64,000 nucleotides of DNA, from contig CAUYUJ010016345.1 in assembly GCA_963575745.1 (NCBI GenBank), forward strand, positions 106,001-170,000, written 5' to 3'. Origin of the DNA: Prorocentrum cordatum. Lineage: Eukaryota; Sar; Dinophyceae; Prorocentrales; Prorocentraceae. The translations under genes and the position numbers were made by a program. Position 1 is the stretch's first letter; the number at the start of each line of letters is the position of its first letter. The notes under the pieces are model-generated. The model made no database searches and had not been told where the DNA came from. It saw only the letters and a program-made list of their open reading frames with translations. Below, piece by piece: positions 11,035 through 21,504 of this stretch.

Positions 11035-11454
11035 CTCCTCCCCATCCCCGTCCCCGTCATTCCTCCCTCCCCCTCCTCCTCCCCCCTTCCACCCTGGCCC
11101 ACTCTTCGGCCTCTTCACTCGTCCCCATTTCCCCCATCCCTCCCGCCATCACTGCCTGTCCCCTTCCCCCCCTCCATCTTCGCTTATCTTTTTGGACAGC
11201 ATGCTACGGGGGTGGCCTGCACGCAGCGTCATACATTCGTCCCCCCTGCCCCCGATTCTCCCCAGCCTCTTCCCTATCCTCCCCCCTGTCACTGCCTGCT
11301 CCCTCGTCCCTGTTATCGTCCTTCCTTTCCCCCCTTTCTTGGTTTATGCCGTGTGGGTGATCAGCCCGCAGCGTCGTACTTCCCTCCCCTCTTTTATCAT
11401 CATTACTCCTCTTTTTCTTCCTCCTTCTCCTCCTCCTCTTCCTCTCATTCCTCC
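11035..11454 (+). repeat. polypyrimidine-rich tract upstream of spliced-leader relic
   Basis: About 400 bp strongly enriched in C and T (runs of CCTCCTCC and CCCCTCC), ending immediately before the relic leader. A pyrimidine tract followed by AG is what a trans-splice acceptor would need; whether it is used is unknown. Confidence 0.6.
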
Positions 11455-11476
11455 TCCGTAGCCATTGTGGCGCAAG
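11455..11476 (+). other. relict dinoflagellate spliced leader (DinoSL)
   Basis: The 22 bases begin TCCGTAGCCATT and end GGCGCAAG. Against the conserved dinoflagellate spliced leader they differ at two positions only, both T to G (leader positions 13 and 18). A match this close is very unlikely by chance in 64 kb. Leaders are added to mRNA in trans, so a genomic copy at the head of a transcription-like unit is the established mark of a processed transcript that was reverse-transcribed and reinserted. Nothing else in the window matches the leader on either strand. Confidence 0.8.
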
Positions 11477-11567
11477 ACGGGTTTCTGTTGCCTGGCTCTG
11501 ATAAGCTAGCTAATTTATTTCGCATTGTCGTTCAGTCTGCTTTCCCCCTGTATTTGTTCCGTCTCTC

Positions 11568-11870
11568 ATGGAGGAGGTTGGTGGTCATGTCTCTTATGCC
11601 GCTGCGAAATCTATTCGCACTCTCGGGCTGCATCATGGCAAGCAGTATTATAGCTCCGGCTGCGCAGCACATGATCATCGGGTGCTGCTCTCTTCGCCTA
11701 CATGGCAACGTCTGCAGCACATTGGCATGACATGCCAGCAACTACATCATCATACGGAACCGTGGGAGGATTCTGTTTTCGATACTCTCGCGGAAGAGCT
11801 TTCACTGCCCTGCCCTGGGAGGTCGGTCCGCCCACGGTTTTGTCACGTCGCTACTCGGGCGTTCGAATGA
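11568..11870 (+). CDS. hypothetical protein, 100 codons, first ORF after the leader relic
   Basis: The first ATG lies 91 bp after the relict leader, a plausible 5' UTR length. The product begins MEEVGGHVSYAAAKSIRTLG and has a His/Gln/Cys-rich middle. No domain is recognised. Two further ORFs in other frames follow within 1 kb, so this may be the start of one frameshifted gene rather than a complete protein. Coding status is inferred from the leader context only. Confidence 0.35.
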   Translation: MEEVGGHVSYAAAKSIRTLGLHHGKQYYSSGCAAHDHRVLLSSPTWQRLQHIGMTCQQLHHHTEPWEDSVFDTLAEELSLPCPGRSVRPRFCHVATRAFE

Positions 11871-11982
11871 ATCGGGATTGTGGACTTCGCAGACACGCTC
11901 CTGAGTTTATTCATGATCAGGCTGCCCCCTGTCCGGCCACGGTCTCATCGTCGTCCCCTTTTGTTTTGTTTGTTCTGTCATT

Positions 11983-12885
11983 TTGCAACAGGCGCGTATC
12001 AGCTACGACGCACGACTCGTTGATCCTGCTAGTCCTCCGGAATCGCAAAATGGCACAATTGGTCGCTTCCAGGGTTTATTGGAAAAGCTCGGGGAGAACA
12101 CACCTTGTTCGGAGAGTTCTGGCGACAACTTTGCAGGCCAAACATCTTCCTATGCGGCGCCGCAGGAGCCAGGATCTGTTTCTAACTATGATGTTGGCCC
12201 TGGTGGTACGCTGGGCGACGACAAACGCACCTTGAGTGCAGATGCATTCCAGCAGCAACTTGGTCGATTGCCTGCGAAAGCGGATTCGAACATCAAAACT
12301 GCCATGGCGAGGACATTCCGCTCTCTGCCTGGTCTCGCACAGGACATGGTCCACACTCTCCCTGACATCGTCGAAGACATTGTTCACAAGGCGGCGTCGG
12401 CCAGGTGCGGCGCAACCGCGCCGCCCCTCGAGCCGTGGAGGATAAGCTGATGAAGTTTATGGCACCTCTTGTTTGCGCATGCGGATGGCATTGATCACCA
12501 ATTTCGTGATCAAGCCAGTATCACGCAGGAGCAGCTCTCCGCAGTTGCCGTGCTGGTGATGTCTCTGCGTGCTGAGGGGCGCCTTCTCGCGGATAGTCTT
12601 CATGCGGCGGAAGCCGCACGGCCCTTCATGCGCGCGGCCAAGACCTGCAGGGCCAGCGCGGCCGACACGCGACGGCACATCCAGTGCAACGTTGTGTCGG
12701 CTCGGACGCGATTGTCGACGCGTTGGTTGCGTCTTCTGTCACCCGAGAGGTCGCTCGATCGACGAGTCTACTGCAGTTTCGCCGACCGCCTCGAACCGGC
12801 CCGCGCGGATCGAGCCATCGGCACAGCCCACGAATTGCAAACAGTTCGATGCGATTTCCGAGCATTTCGAATAGGAAGAATTTGA
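11983..12885 (+). pseudogene. two-frame ORF remnant downstream of the leader relic
   Basis: Frame 1 is open from 11983 to 12450 (helical-looking segment FRSLPGLAQDMVHTLPDIVE near its end) and another frame is open from 12469 to 12885 (FRDQASITQEQLSAVAVLVM, then AAEAARPFMRAAKT). The second piece seems to continue the first after a shift. An amphipathic helix-rich composition argues for a former protein, possibly the rest of the retroposed transcript that starts at the leader relic, or a gag-like protein. No family is recognised. Confidence 0.35.
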
Positions 12886-13215
12886 TGAGATGGTGAGTTC
12901 GCATATCCTCGGCGAAGTTCTCAGCCGCCGTGGAGAGGCGCCTAATTCGCAGAGCACCGCTTCGACCCAGCTGCTCCGTGGCACGCACTCCGCGGCCGGG
13001 CCTCTGGAGCCGGACGTTGACGGAAGGCGCTGCAAGACGTCTCGATCGTCCCGCGCATCCCGTTCACCCTCCTGCTGTCTGGCTTCGGCGAGGTAATAGT
13101 TAAGGGGGTTCCGCCTCCGCTTCCTCCCCGTCGCTAGGGGCGCGGATTCGTTGCGTTTTCGAATGTCACGGACTTTGTTGGGCACGCCCCTCCTCCTTCT
13201 TCCCCCCCTCCCAGT

Positions 13216-13403
13216 CGAGCGGCAGCCTATGACCTGCCCCTGCCTTCTCTGCCTTGTTAATCGCATCCCTTTTTCCGCCGCCTTTTGTGGCCCTGGGGCG
13301 CGTTGTCGGGCCAGACTACGCGCCCGCGTTAGATCCGCGTCAACGCGCCCACCTGCTCGAAGGCAGAACAGAAGCATCCGCTTATCCTACCCGTCGTTTC
13401 CAT
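13216..13403 (+). repeat. 5' LTR remnant
   Basis: Matches 25913-26093 through blocks such as CCTTCTCTGCC, GGCCAGACTACGCGCCCGCG and the end block ATCCGCTTATCCTACCCGTC against TTCCGTTTCTTTTACCCCTC. Similarity further left fades, so the true start is not visible. Confidence 0.65.
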
Positions 13404-13406
13404 AGT

Positions 13407-13420
13407 TGGCAGCGGAGCCC
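13407..13420 (+). other. putative primer-binding site
   Basis: TGGCAGCGGAGCCC begins four bases after the LTR-type end. Starting with TGG, it is complementary to the CCA end of a tRNA, as in LTR retroelements. The tRNA cannot be named from this alone. Confidence 0.55.
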
Positions 13421-13433
13421 CGGCCCCATTTCA

Positions 13434-16400
13434 TTTCCTCTCGCCGCCGCGGCCCGCGCGGCACCTCCACCACCCCCATGCTCTTCGCCCCGTTCCCCAT
13501 CATCCTCTACGCGCGCGGCAAGAATGCCCTCCTGGCCCCCCGCGGCCGCCCACCTCGCGCTCGCTGAGACGGACGACGAGGCGGACATCTACCAGAACAA
13601 GTACGTCTTCGAGAACTCCAAGGAGCGCGGCGCCACCCCGCCGCTGCCTGCAGCTCTCCCGGAGCGCATTCCAACTGCGTTGGAGTCGCTATCGGCGCCG
13701 CGGGTCGGGGTTTCAGCTGAAGATAGGGAACCGCCATCGCCCCCGTCAACAGCCCCAGCCCGCGGCCCCGAGCCGCCCGCAACTACGACGCGGGGGCGCT
13801 GGGAAACGCGGGCGGATTAGATCATTGATAAGAGCGGAAATTCAGTGGGGCGCTGGACAACCATATTGTCATATCTCCTAGGCACAGCGAAACAGGGCTT
13901 GGACGACCTGCCTTCGTCTCTCTCGGCGAGCAACATATCGCCGCGCCCGCAGATTTCCTTCAGACCGGCAGAGCGGGACCCCGGCGCGCATTCCTCTGGG
14001 CCATCATGCAGTGGGCGCAACCCAGCACAGTGGCGACACGGCGCACTAGGGGCATTCCCGCAACAACGTTGCGGGGCGCCCCGAGCGCGGCGACAGCCGC
14101 AACAGCGCGACAGACGACAGCGCCAAATACTTCGACGAAGAGGAATACATTCGGGACAGGGGCACACGGAAGCCCCGAGGCCCATCGTCAGAGCAACGCT
14201 GTCGGCGGGCCCGCGCCTCCCAGCATTTCCTCGGCCCATGGAGGAGCCTCCACTCCGGATGGATGGCCACCGGAGTGGGCGCGATTGCCCTGGCCAGCTG
14301 CCCCACCTGCATGGGCGCGGGCGGCGGCAACGGCAGCGCGCGGCACCTGCGCGCCTGGGGGGCCGAGCAACAATCTCGGGCCCCCTTCCAAGGTTGGGCG
14401 CGGGAGGTGATGATTTGGTCAATGGCAGGCGGCCCGCGTCAAATTTCGCCTCACCGGCATGGCCCGAGAATGCGCGGACGAGCAGCCGCCAGCTGCCCTC
14501 GCGCAGGCAGGCGCCACCAACGCCGACACAGCGCCCCCGATGACCGCCCCGGCGCACAGTTTGGCCGAACGCCGGAGTCAACTGGGCGAGGAGGCGCGCG
14601 CTCCAGCAGTCTGCACTTATGAACTCCCCTCGACTGCCACAGGATCGCATTGATAACCTCCTCACACGTTTCGAGATTATCTGCAGCCGCGCCCAGCATT
14701 TCGATCAGCTCACGATCGGCTGCGATCGTCTGAACCCCCACCTCGTACCCGACCAACGCAGCGCAACTCGCACTGACGACGGGTCATTTGCGTCGCGTTG
14801 GGAGCATGATTGAGGGATCGATTGGCACCGTCGCCGTCGCGGTGCACTCAGCCCAGTAGCAAACCGTCCTCACGGGTACGCCCACGCAAGATCAGGCTCA
14901 GAGCGCCTCTGACACTACGGCCAGATCTAGCTGGGACGGCCAGGGCCTATCAGCACCGGGGGCGGCACCGACCCCACCTGCGCCAGCATCCCAGCGCAGG
15001 AGGCATCCCCTGCAGCTGCCATCGACTCAGGCACCGACGCAGACGCCATCAGCTCGTTCGGCGAAGGAGAGATAGCCGCCGACGACCCCGAGCTACGCGA
15101 TGTTCCTGGGAACATCGAGGCTCGCACCTGCTCTGTGCTTACGAGCGTGCTAGAGCACGACGGCGACGCTTCAACAGCCACGAGTCCACGCGCCGCGCCC
15201 GGGCGGTTTTTCAGAGGAAGGACAAGGGCCGCGGCAGGAGCCACCGAATCTTTCTGGCAGACTTGTCCGAAATTGACATCCGAGAGACATCCGCGGGCAT
15301 CGGGATGAGCGAGGGTGAGGGGGTAGGGATGCTCAGGATCAGCGGCATGGGTTTGGGCCGTCAGGGCAAGCTTATGGGCCCAGACGGGGTGCAAAATGAT
15401 TTGCCACGAGCGCGACTCAGAGGAACGCCTCGCGCGCGACTGCCCCCTGCGCCGCAACCCAGGGCGCGCTCTCTGCCTCAGCGCCCACGCCCCAGCACCA
15501 CCAGCTTCCACGCCACTAGCAGCACTGGGGCAGCAAGGGCCACTGAGCCTAGCTGAGCAGCAGCCCCTGGAGAGCACACGCGCGGTCTGGAAGATCAGGG
15601 GCTCCGCCAGCCAGGGGCAGAGCACGTCTGCAGGCTCGCGCGCGGGTGACCCCACGACGCAGGGCGCTGATCTTCGGAACGGCGGACAGCCTACGCCAGC
15701 ATCAGCAGCACCGCGGCAAGCAGCAGCAGCAGCAGCCGCAACCGCAAGTTCGTCATCTGACGGTTCGCAGAAACAGGTTGGCCTCAGTCAGTGGTCACGT
15801 CGGGCGGGGGCACCATTTCCATCGTCATCGCCCGCCCCCCGCGACGCCGAGCAACGACGACTGCGATAGGCGATCGGCGATCTCACGGGCCGCGCGCAAG
15901 TTTCAGCGCAGCCACCGGGCACCGCGACTGCGTTGCAGACCCACCCGGGAGCAGAGGGGCGCCAGCGCCAGCTGCACCCAGCGCAACGACAGCTCCAGCA
16001 GTACCACTTGCACAACCACAACGGACACGAGTTGGCGGTGCTATCCCTCTGGAACAGGACCAGGGGCGCGACTGGCCGGACGGCCCCCGCACACAGGCCG
16101 CAGCCCCCACGCCAACAGCTGCCGACGTGCAGCTGCCGAGCTGGGCCTAAATGCCGTCAGTGGCCTCGCTCGGCATCGGCAAGCCATGCGGATCGAGTTC
16201 CGCTTGGCCACCAATACTCCCTCTGGACTGGTCCTGTTCAACATGCAGGCCAGTGGGCGCGATCCAATTATTGGGTAGAGTGGCCACGTGGTTTGCCGGC
16301 CGCGAGACGCGGATGTCTGGCGGCAATCGGACCGAGCACGCGCGCATTCCACCCTCGACTACACCCAACGACGACACGTCGACGAGCTCCACAGCACAGG

Positions 16401-16460
16401 CGGCGCTGGAGCTACTGCGACAGCAGGCAGACCAGCAGCGCCAAGCCGCGCGGAGTTAGG
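13434..16460 (+). pseudogene. gag region, degenerate, with remnant zinc knuckle
   Basis: This interval sits where Gag is expected, between the primer-binding site and protease. Reading frames are open in short pieces in all three frames and no capsid fold can be named. At 15396-15446 the peptide ICHERDSEERLARDCP resembles a retroviral-type CCHC knuckle (C-x2-C-x4-H-x4-C) in which the second Cys and the His have both become Arg, so zinc binding is lost. The rest is Ala/Arg/Pro/Gln-rich and may be linker. The assignment depends on the flanking domains. Confidence 0.45.
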
Positions 16461-17085
16461 CCGAGACGCCGATTAACCCTCCCCCCGCACTGGCTGCAGC
16501 GCGAGCCGGCTGCAGCGCGAGCTACACCGCCCACGGTTGTTGTTTTCAACGTCGACGACAGGAAGCGCCCCACTTGTCTCAAGGCCTTCGCCCACGGCGA
16601 GAGGGCTGCGCGACTCCAGTGCTGGCGTATCTTGCACCGCGCACGCCGCCTTCAACTCGTGCAGAACACCGACGCCAGCTTGATTGATTGCCCAGCGCGC
16701 CGCGGACCAGCCGACATCATCGCCGACTTCCGTTTCGCTGGCGCAGATCTTGCACGCGCGGGCCCGACAACTACGGCGCCGGCCAGCGACGCGCCAGCAG
16801 GAGACGCGCTGCAGGAGACACCGCCAGAGCAGGACACGGCACCCTCTCCTCGGCCAGCTCCAGCTCCCGGGACACTACGGCAAGATCTTCTAAGATCTCC
16901 AGGCAGCGCTTCCAGTTTCGCGCCCGCGGTAGATACGCCAGCGCCCTACGAAGCTCACCAGGACTTGCACATGCCTCTGTGCAAGCTTACATCGCTCGGA
17001 CCTGCGCTCCCGTGGTGGCCGACTACGTCAGGCACAGGCTCGAGTTCCAAGACGACTCGCCGTGCTACCTGGCCCGCGCATCACT

Positions 17086-17640
17086 CTCAGGCGGCCGGTT
17101 AGACGTCGTCGTCGACACCGGCGCCTGCATCGATCTCCGGGGCACGCGATTCGCCAGGAGTTTGGCCTGGCGAGCCACGCGGGCGAAGCTCCAACCCTCG
17201 AAGGGGAGGTTGTCTGCCCCACTGCACGCGGCAGGAGTGGGCAGCGGGTCACAAATGGCGAAATAGAAAATCCACTGCCCCATCACCACCACATCACGCA
17301 ATGGCACGACCACTCAGCACAGCATGCGCGCTCTGTCCGTGGAGGGCGCAGGCGACACTCCCCCCGCCAGGTTAGGTCTGCAATCCACTCGGTCCAACAG
17401 AGGGGTGGTGGAGACAGGCGCAAACCACCAGCGCGCCACCTTCCCCGGGCCGGGCGGCTATAAGATCACCTGGAGCCCAGGTGCAATACACTTCGATCTG
17501 GAGCCCGCTCCGAGTGGACACCCTTGCATCCCAGTCGACGACTTCAGCAAGCTCCAGCCACCCTCCGGGGGGCCCGCCGCCCAAGCAGCTCACGCTGCTG
17601 GCAGTAGGCAACGACAGCCAGGATCATTGCGACGCCAACG
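17086..17640 (+). pseudogene. retropepsin-type aspartic protease domain
   Basis: In one frame the sequence reads RLDVVVDTGACIDL with the catalytic Asp-Thr-Gly codons at 17114-17122. An in-frame TAG (17264-17266) follows, then the same frame continues with MRALSVEGAGDTPPARLGL, FPGPGGYKITWSPGAIHF and APSGHPCIPVDDF to about 17570. The DTG-A triad, followed by a beta-rich stretch and a flap-like LG(L) segment, is what retropepsins show. The protease would release the proteins of the polyprotein. The single stop between catalytic and flap parts is the only obvious lesion here, so this is among the better preserved domains. Confidence 0.65.
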
Positions 17641-17654
17641 GACGAGAATGTAAC

Positions 17655-18077
17655 ATGCTAAAAGTCCAACATCTCAGTCCGAATGCGAGAGCCCATACAC
17701 GAAGCACCACCGGCTCCGCCGTCTACGACCTCCACGCCGGCTCCGACGCCAGCATTCCGACCTGCGGGCGGGAATTGGCACCTACCGGCACAGCAGCACT
17801 AACAACGCCAGGCGCAGACATACGCATTGACCCACGCCCAGGTCTCGCGCCCAAGGGCATCGACATTTCTGGCGGCGAGTTGGACCCCGACTACCACGGG
17901 GAGAACAAGTTCATCGCGCACAACCCCCCCACTCGGCCCCACGCGGTCGAGCAGGGCCACCGCGCCGCCGCATCGCCCAGCTCAGCATAGATAGATAACG
18001 ACAACGCCGAGATCACTGTCGTTACCTACCTTCCTCCATAACTCCGCGTTTCCGGGGGCTTCGGACACATTGGAATG
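17655..18077 (+). pseudogene. dut-like: dUTPase domain inside the retrotransposon
   Basis: dUTPase hydrolyses dUTP to dUMP and pyrophosphate, keeping uracil out of newly made DNA. All five trimeric dUTPase motifs can be seen in order. Motif 1 is SAVYDLHAG with Asp at 17727-17729. Motif 2 is DPRPGLA (17829-17849), where the family has APRSGLA, so the Ser is lost. Motif 3 is LDPDYHGE with Asp-Tyr at 17889-17894. Motif 4 is RIAQL (17969-17983) in a shifted frame. Motif 5 is SGGFGHIG (18051-18074), where the family has GGFGSTG. Spacing of about 130 codons fits the family. Stops at 17988 and about 18039 plus a local frame shift inactivate it. It lies directly downstream of protease, the place dUTPase occupies in betaretroviral pro ORFs. 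Confidence 0.7.
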
Positions 18078-18435
18078 ACGTTCTTCGGCCAAGACTCCGA
18101 TATGAGGGATTCCGCAGTGCACTTTCTCATATCCAACGTCATTCATCCCCAGTAGACAGCATCGCGCCAACAGGGTTTGAAAGCAAATCTGTCACCAAAG
18201 ACCCCACGCAGCCGCTACACTAGGAGAAGGATGGGTCAGCCCGCAAGGCTGGCCCAGCCGTCGCGCCCGGCAGAAGTGGGCAACAGGACCACGCCGCCCC
18301 GTCTGGGTCCTGGAAAGAGGAAGGGACACACCACTTGCACTGCAGGATCACGGCTACGACGTTGTCCACAACACCGACTTCGGCAGTGCAGATCGGTCGT
18401 TCTAGGATCCCACGCTTCCCATAACCAACTACAGC

Positions 18436-18765
18436 ATGTTGTGGACCACGTGCGACACGAATAAGGATGAGGTTCACCCCGTTTTCGGCTCGCTGCCCAG
18501 TTGGTGTGCCCGCGCCAAGGAAGCAGGCGCGAGGATCGTGGTTTTCGGTATCCACGGTCCACATTGGAATCGTCTCGCCGTGAAGCAGATGACCAACACG
18601 CACGCGCTCCACTCCAGCAAGCACAGGGCATGGCACAAGCCCGTAGCACTAGGGGCTGAGCACAGCAGGATCTGTTTCACGATGTACACCAGAGCCCCTG
18701 CACCCAGCCAGCTGCGCAAGCGCGGCATCATGCTGGAGGAGCACGTCGACGACTGGACCACCACG
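18436..18765 (+). pseudogene. retroelement accessory region 1 (SKHR-CH-HVDDW)
   Basis: An open stretch with protein-like composition. Landmarks are WCARAKEAGARIVVFGIHGP, AVKQMTNTHALHSSKHRAWH, ICFTMYTRAP and EEHVDDW. I recall similar SKHR-x-CH and HV-x-DW blocks in other dinoflagellate copia-like polyproteins, but no named family covers them. The spaced Cys/His residues suggest metal binding. It follows the dUTPase and precedes the second accessory region, so it was part of the polyprotein. After about residue 110 the frame becomes Arg/Thr/Ser-rich and is probably out of register. Confidence 0.4.
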
Positions 18766-20129
18766 AATCGGCGGCTGCACCAAGCCCCGATGCGCCGCGA
18801 GGCGCCACCCACCCGGAGTTGCGCTTCAACGAGCAGCGGCGCGCCGAGGAAGACACGTCTTCGACGAGGCACGGCAGCAGCTTCAGCACCAGGATCAAAT
18901 TCTGCTTCCTGTCCTACGGCGACTGGCAAGCGCGACTCCGCGCAGCACATCCAGGATTCCACACAGCACATCCACCGCACCCAGCTGCGCACCCAGGACC
19001 CAGCACAGGACCATCGAGGAGAGTACGATTCGAGGAACATCCTGACAACCACGACACCAAACGAATCCTTCAAAATGGCCCCTCTATTACTGGTCGACCA
19101 GCACGGGAGGTTAGGGGCAATTTGGTCGCCAGTGCCGATCCCGCTGCCGAAGCGAAGGCATCTGGCGAACGCGCTGCCAGCGTCTATCCCGCAGCAGAGC
19201 GCACGCGTTAAAAGGAGAGGATGAAAGAAGGTCGCGCGCATGTAGCCCGCAAGCAGGTTGTAGAGAACCACTACGACGACTGCGGCTCAGACCTCGCGGA
19301 CCTTCCAATTTACCTTCTTGACGCACTTGCCATTGGCGAGCTCGGCCCCTTCGAGGGGTGCGACGACTTCCCCGGGACGCCAGCGTTTTCTTCTTGGGCC
19401 CGGAACGACGGCATGAAGTCTTGAGCAGACGCGCATGAGATAACCGCTGTCGGATCCAATTAAGTCCGCGGAGATCCAATTTTGGTTTTGGTTTCTGCGC
19501 CGGTGGATCCGAGTTCTGTCCGCGCGGGTCCGATATCGGACTTTCTGGATCCGCGCCCGGTCTTTTCTCTTCGGCGGATCCGATCTCCACGTCGCTGTAA
19601 ACCGATATCACTATATTCACGCGGACTGTTCCGCGGACCCCGCGACCCGCCCGCGTTAAGATCCTACGGGGGAGGGGGGGTCGGTCATCAGTTTCCCAAA
19701 ATGCGCCCCGCGATGTCTCGCGCGCCCTCATCAACTCTCCGCGCGCGCGGGCCCCACTCAACACGCACATGTCCCTCACGGTTGCTGCGCGCAGCTCGTC
19801 CAGACGCCGTCCGTTCGGAGGCGCCGGCGTTGTCTCGCGAACTCCCTATCGCCGCTTTCACCTCAAGAGGCAAAATATTCACCCTGCGCAAGGAGGGGGA
19901 ACGCCACGGCAATCTCAACTCAGGTTTGCCTACGCGGCGGCCATCAGGATCGTCGGCCCCCGCGTCAGATCGCCGCCCGACGAGAGCTCAGACGATATCA
20001 GCACACCGAGTTCCCGAGTTCAACACTATCCACCACCTCCCCACCGACCCCGCCACTCGACCACGGCGTCGACACAATCGAGGCTTGTGGGGGGAGGCTC
20101 GGACTAGCCAACATGCTGTCCGACGCCAC

Positions 20130-20700
20130 CCTAGAGCGGGCGAGACCTTCGACCTGGCCACTAGCTGCGACCTCAACGACGAAGGCCAACAACGCGCAGT
20201 GGGGAGGCACATGCGACAGCACCGACCACTGGTGGCCATTATGGCCACCACGCGCCGGCCATTCGGTCGTTGGGCGACGTACAACTACAAGCTCAGCTAC
20301 GACACGCGGCTGCGCTCCTACCAGGACGCGGCACCACACGGACGGTTCTGTGGCCGCATAGCACGATTACAGGTGGAGTTGGGCAACGATTGCATTAACG
20401 AGCAGCCCGACCCGTCGCGGCCGCACCACGAACCGCCGTGACCAGACGCGCTCGTTGCACCTGGCGTGGATAAGGTCGTCTTCGACCAGTGCATGCTCGG
20501 GCCCCGTGATCGGCATGGTGGTATCTCGATCACAAACACATGTTTTGCCACCAACATACCAGAGATCAACCAGCACCTCAAGTGCCCGAACAGCCATCAG
20601 CACACCCACGCCGAAGGCCACAACAGCTTCGACGCGCAAATTTGGCCCTGGAAGGTGGCCGAACGACTCGCGCAAACGATCCTGGATTTCTGTCACCGCC
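20130..20700 (+). pseudogene. retroelement accessory region 2 (PFGRW ... NEQP, then C-x-H-x-H)
   Basis: Two adjoining pieces. To 20441 the frame reads ETFDLATSCDLNDEGQQRAV, RRPFGRWATYN, then GRFCGRIARLQVELG and NEQPDPS. From 20466 another frame reads VFDQCMLG, CPNSHQHTH and DAQIWPWKVAERLAQTI. I recall this two-part layout in dinoflagellate retroelement polyproteins; the family is unnamed to my knowledge. The order P-x-x-F near an N, then a helical FCxxIAxLQ and NEQP, faintly resembles the PC ... ENV order of cytosine-5 methyltransferases, but no SAM-binding motif is seen, so that comparison is speculative. Confidence 0.4.
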
Positions 20701-20984
20701 TGAGGCACTCGCATAAGATGAACAACGTTCGCGAAAGCGGCGTTGCCGAGGCAGCCTGTCCAGCAGCGGCGGCGTCTGGAGCCACAGAGGGTCAGATCCA
20801 GGGCGGGATGGCCTCCGAGCGCGCGCTATGCGCGCAAGGCGCGCAAGCGCATCGCGCGGGCGGACTCGCCCATGCACTCCAGAGATCCCAACGCGCGACG
20901 ATACCCTAAAAGTGCTCCTATCCACTGGGCGCGCCCAGGCCGCCGCGAGGAAAATGAACGCGACCGCCCTGCACACGCGCGCGC

Positions 20985-21087
20985 ACGCACACGCGCACGC
21001 ACACACGCAGACACAGACACAGACACAGACACAGACACAGACACACACACACACACACACAGACACACACACACACACAAACACACA

Positions 21088-21132
<45 letters not shown>
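20985..21132. repeat. (CA)n microsatellite inside the retroelement
   Basis: CACACGCAGACACAG grading into pure CACACA over about 148 bp, interrupting the polyprotein between accessory region 2 and integrase. It is probably a post-insertion expansion. Confidence 0.9.
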
Positions 21133-21134
<2 letters not shown>

Positions 21135-21504
21135 CCAGCGAGCGCAGGTTCGCGGGCCCGCGCGGCAGGCCGCGACCACGCGCCGGCCTATTCCCGCGGG
21201 CACCAGCGCGACCTAGAGGACCACATTATCCCAGCGACCAGCAGGCGCAGCTACCTGGAGGAGCCGATTCTGGAGCAGCCGACGAAGCCGCTCTACCACC
21301 ACCACCACCACCACCTTCAGGCACGCCAGGGGCCGGCTCGCCCTCCCGCGCTGAGGCTCAGAGCAGCGGTTCCAGCGACTACTGCTGGACCGCAGTGTTC
21401 TGGCTCGGGCGATTGCGCCACCAGACCGGGACTACGAGCCCAGCCGCAGGGCATTTGCCGAGACGACCAGCATTTCGAGCCACCAATGCATCGGTTGGCA
21501 ATCC

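Noticed and set aside
13817-14665. A 282-codon minus-strand frame in the retroelement gag region
   Set aside because: It overlaps several plus-strand frames of similar quality in GC-rich sequence and lacks any recognised motif; the flanking retroelement domains are all on the plus strand.
20130-20441. A cytosine-5 DNA methyltransferase gene
   Set aside because: Only a vague P-x-x-F/NEQP resemblance; no SAM-binding FxGxG or catalytic PCQ is present, so it is mentioned only as a speculation under accessory region 2.
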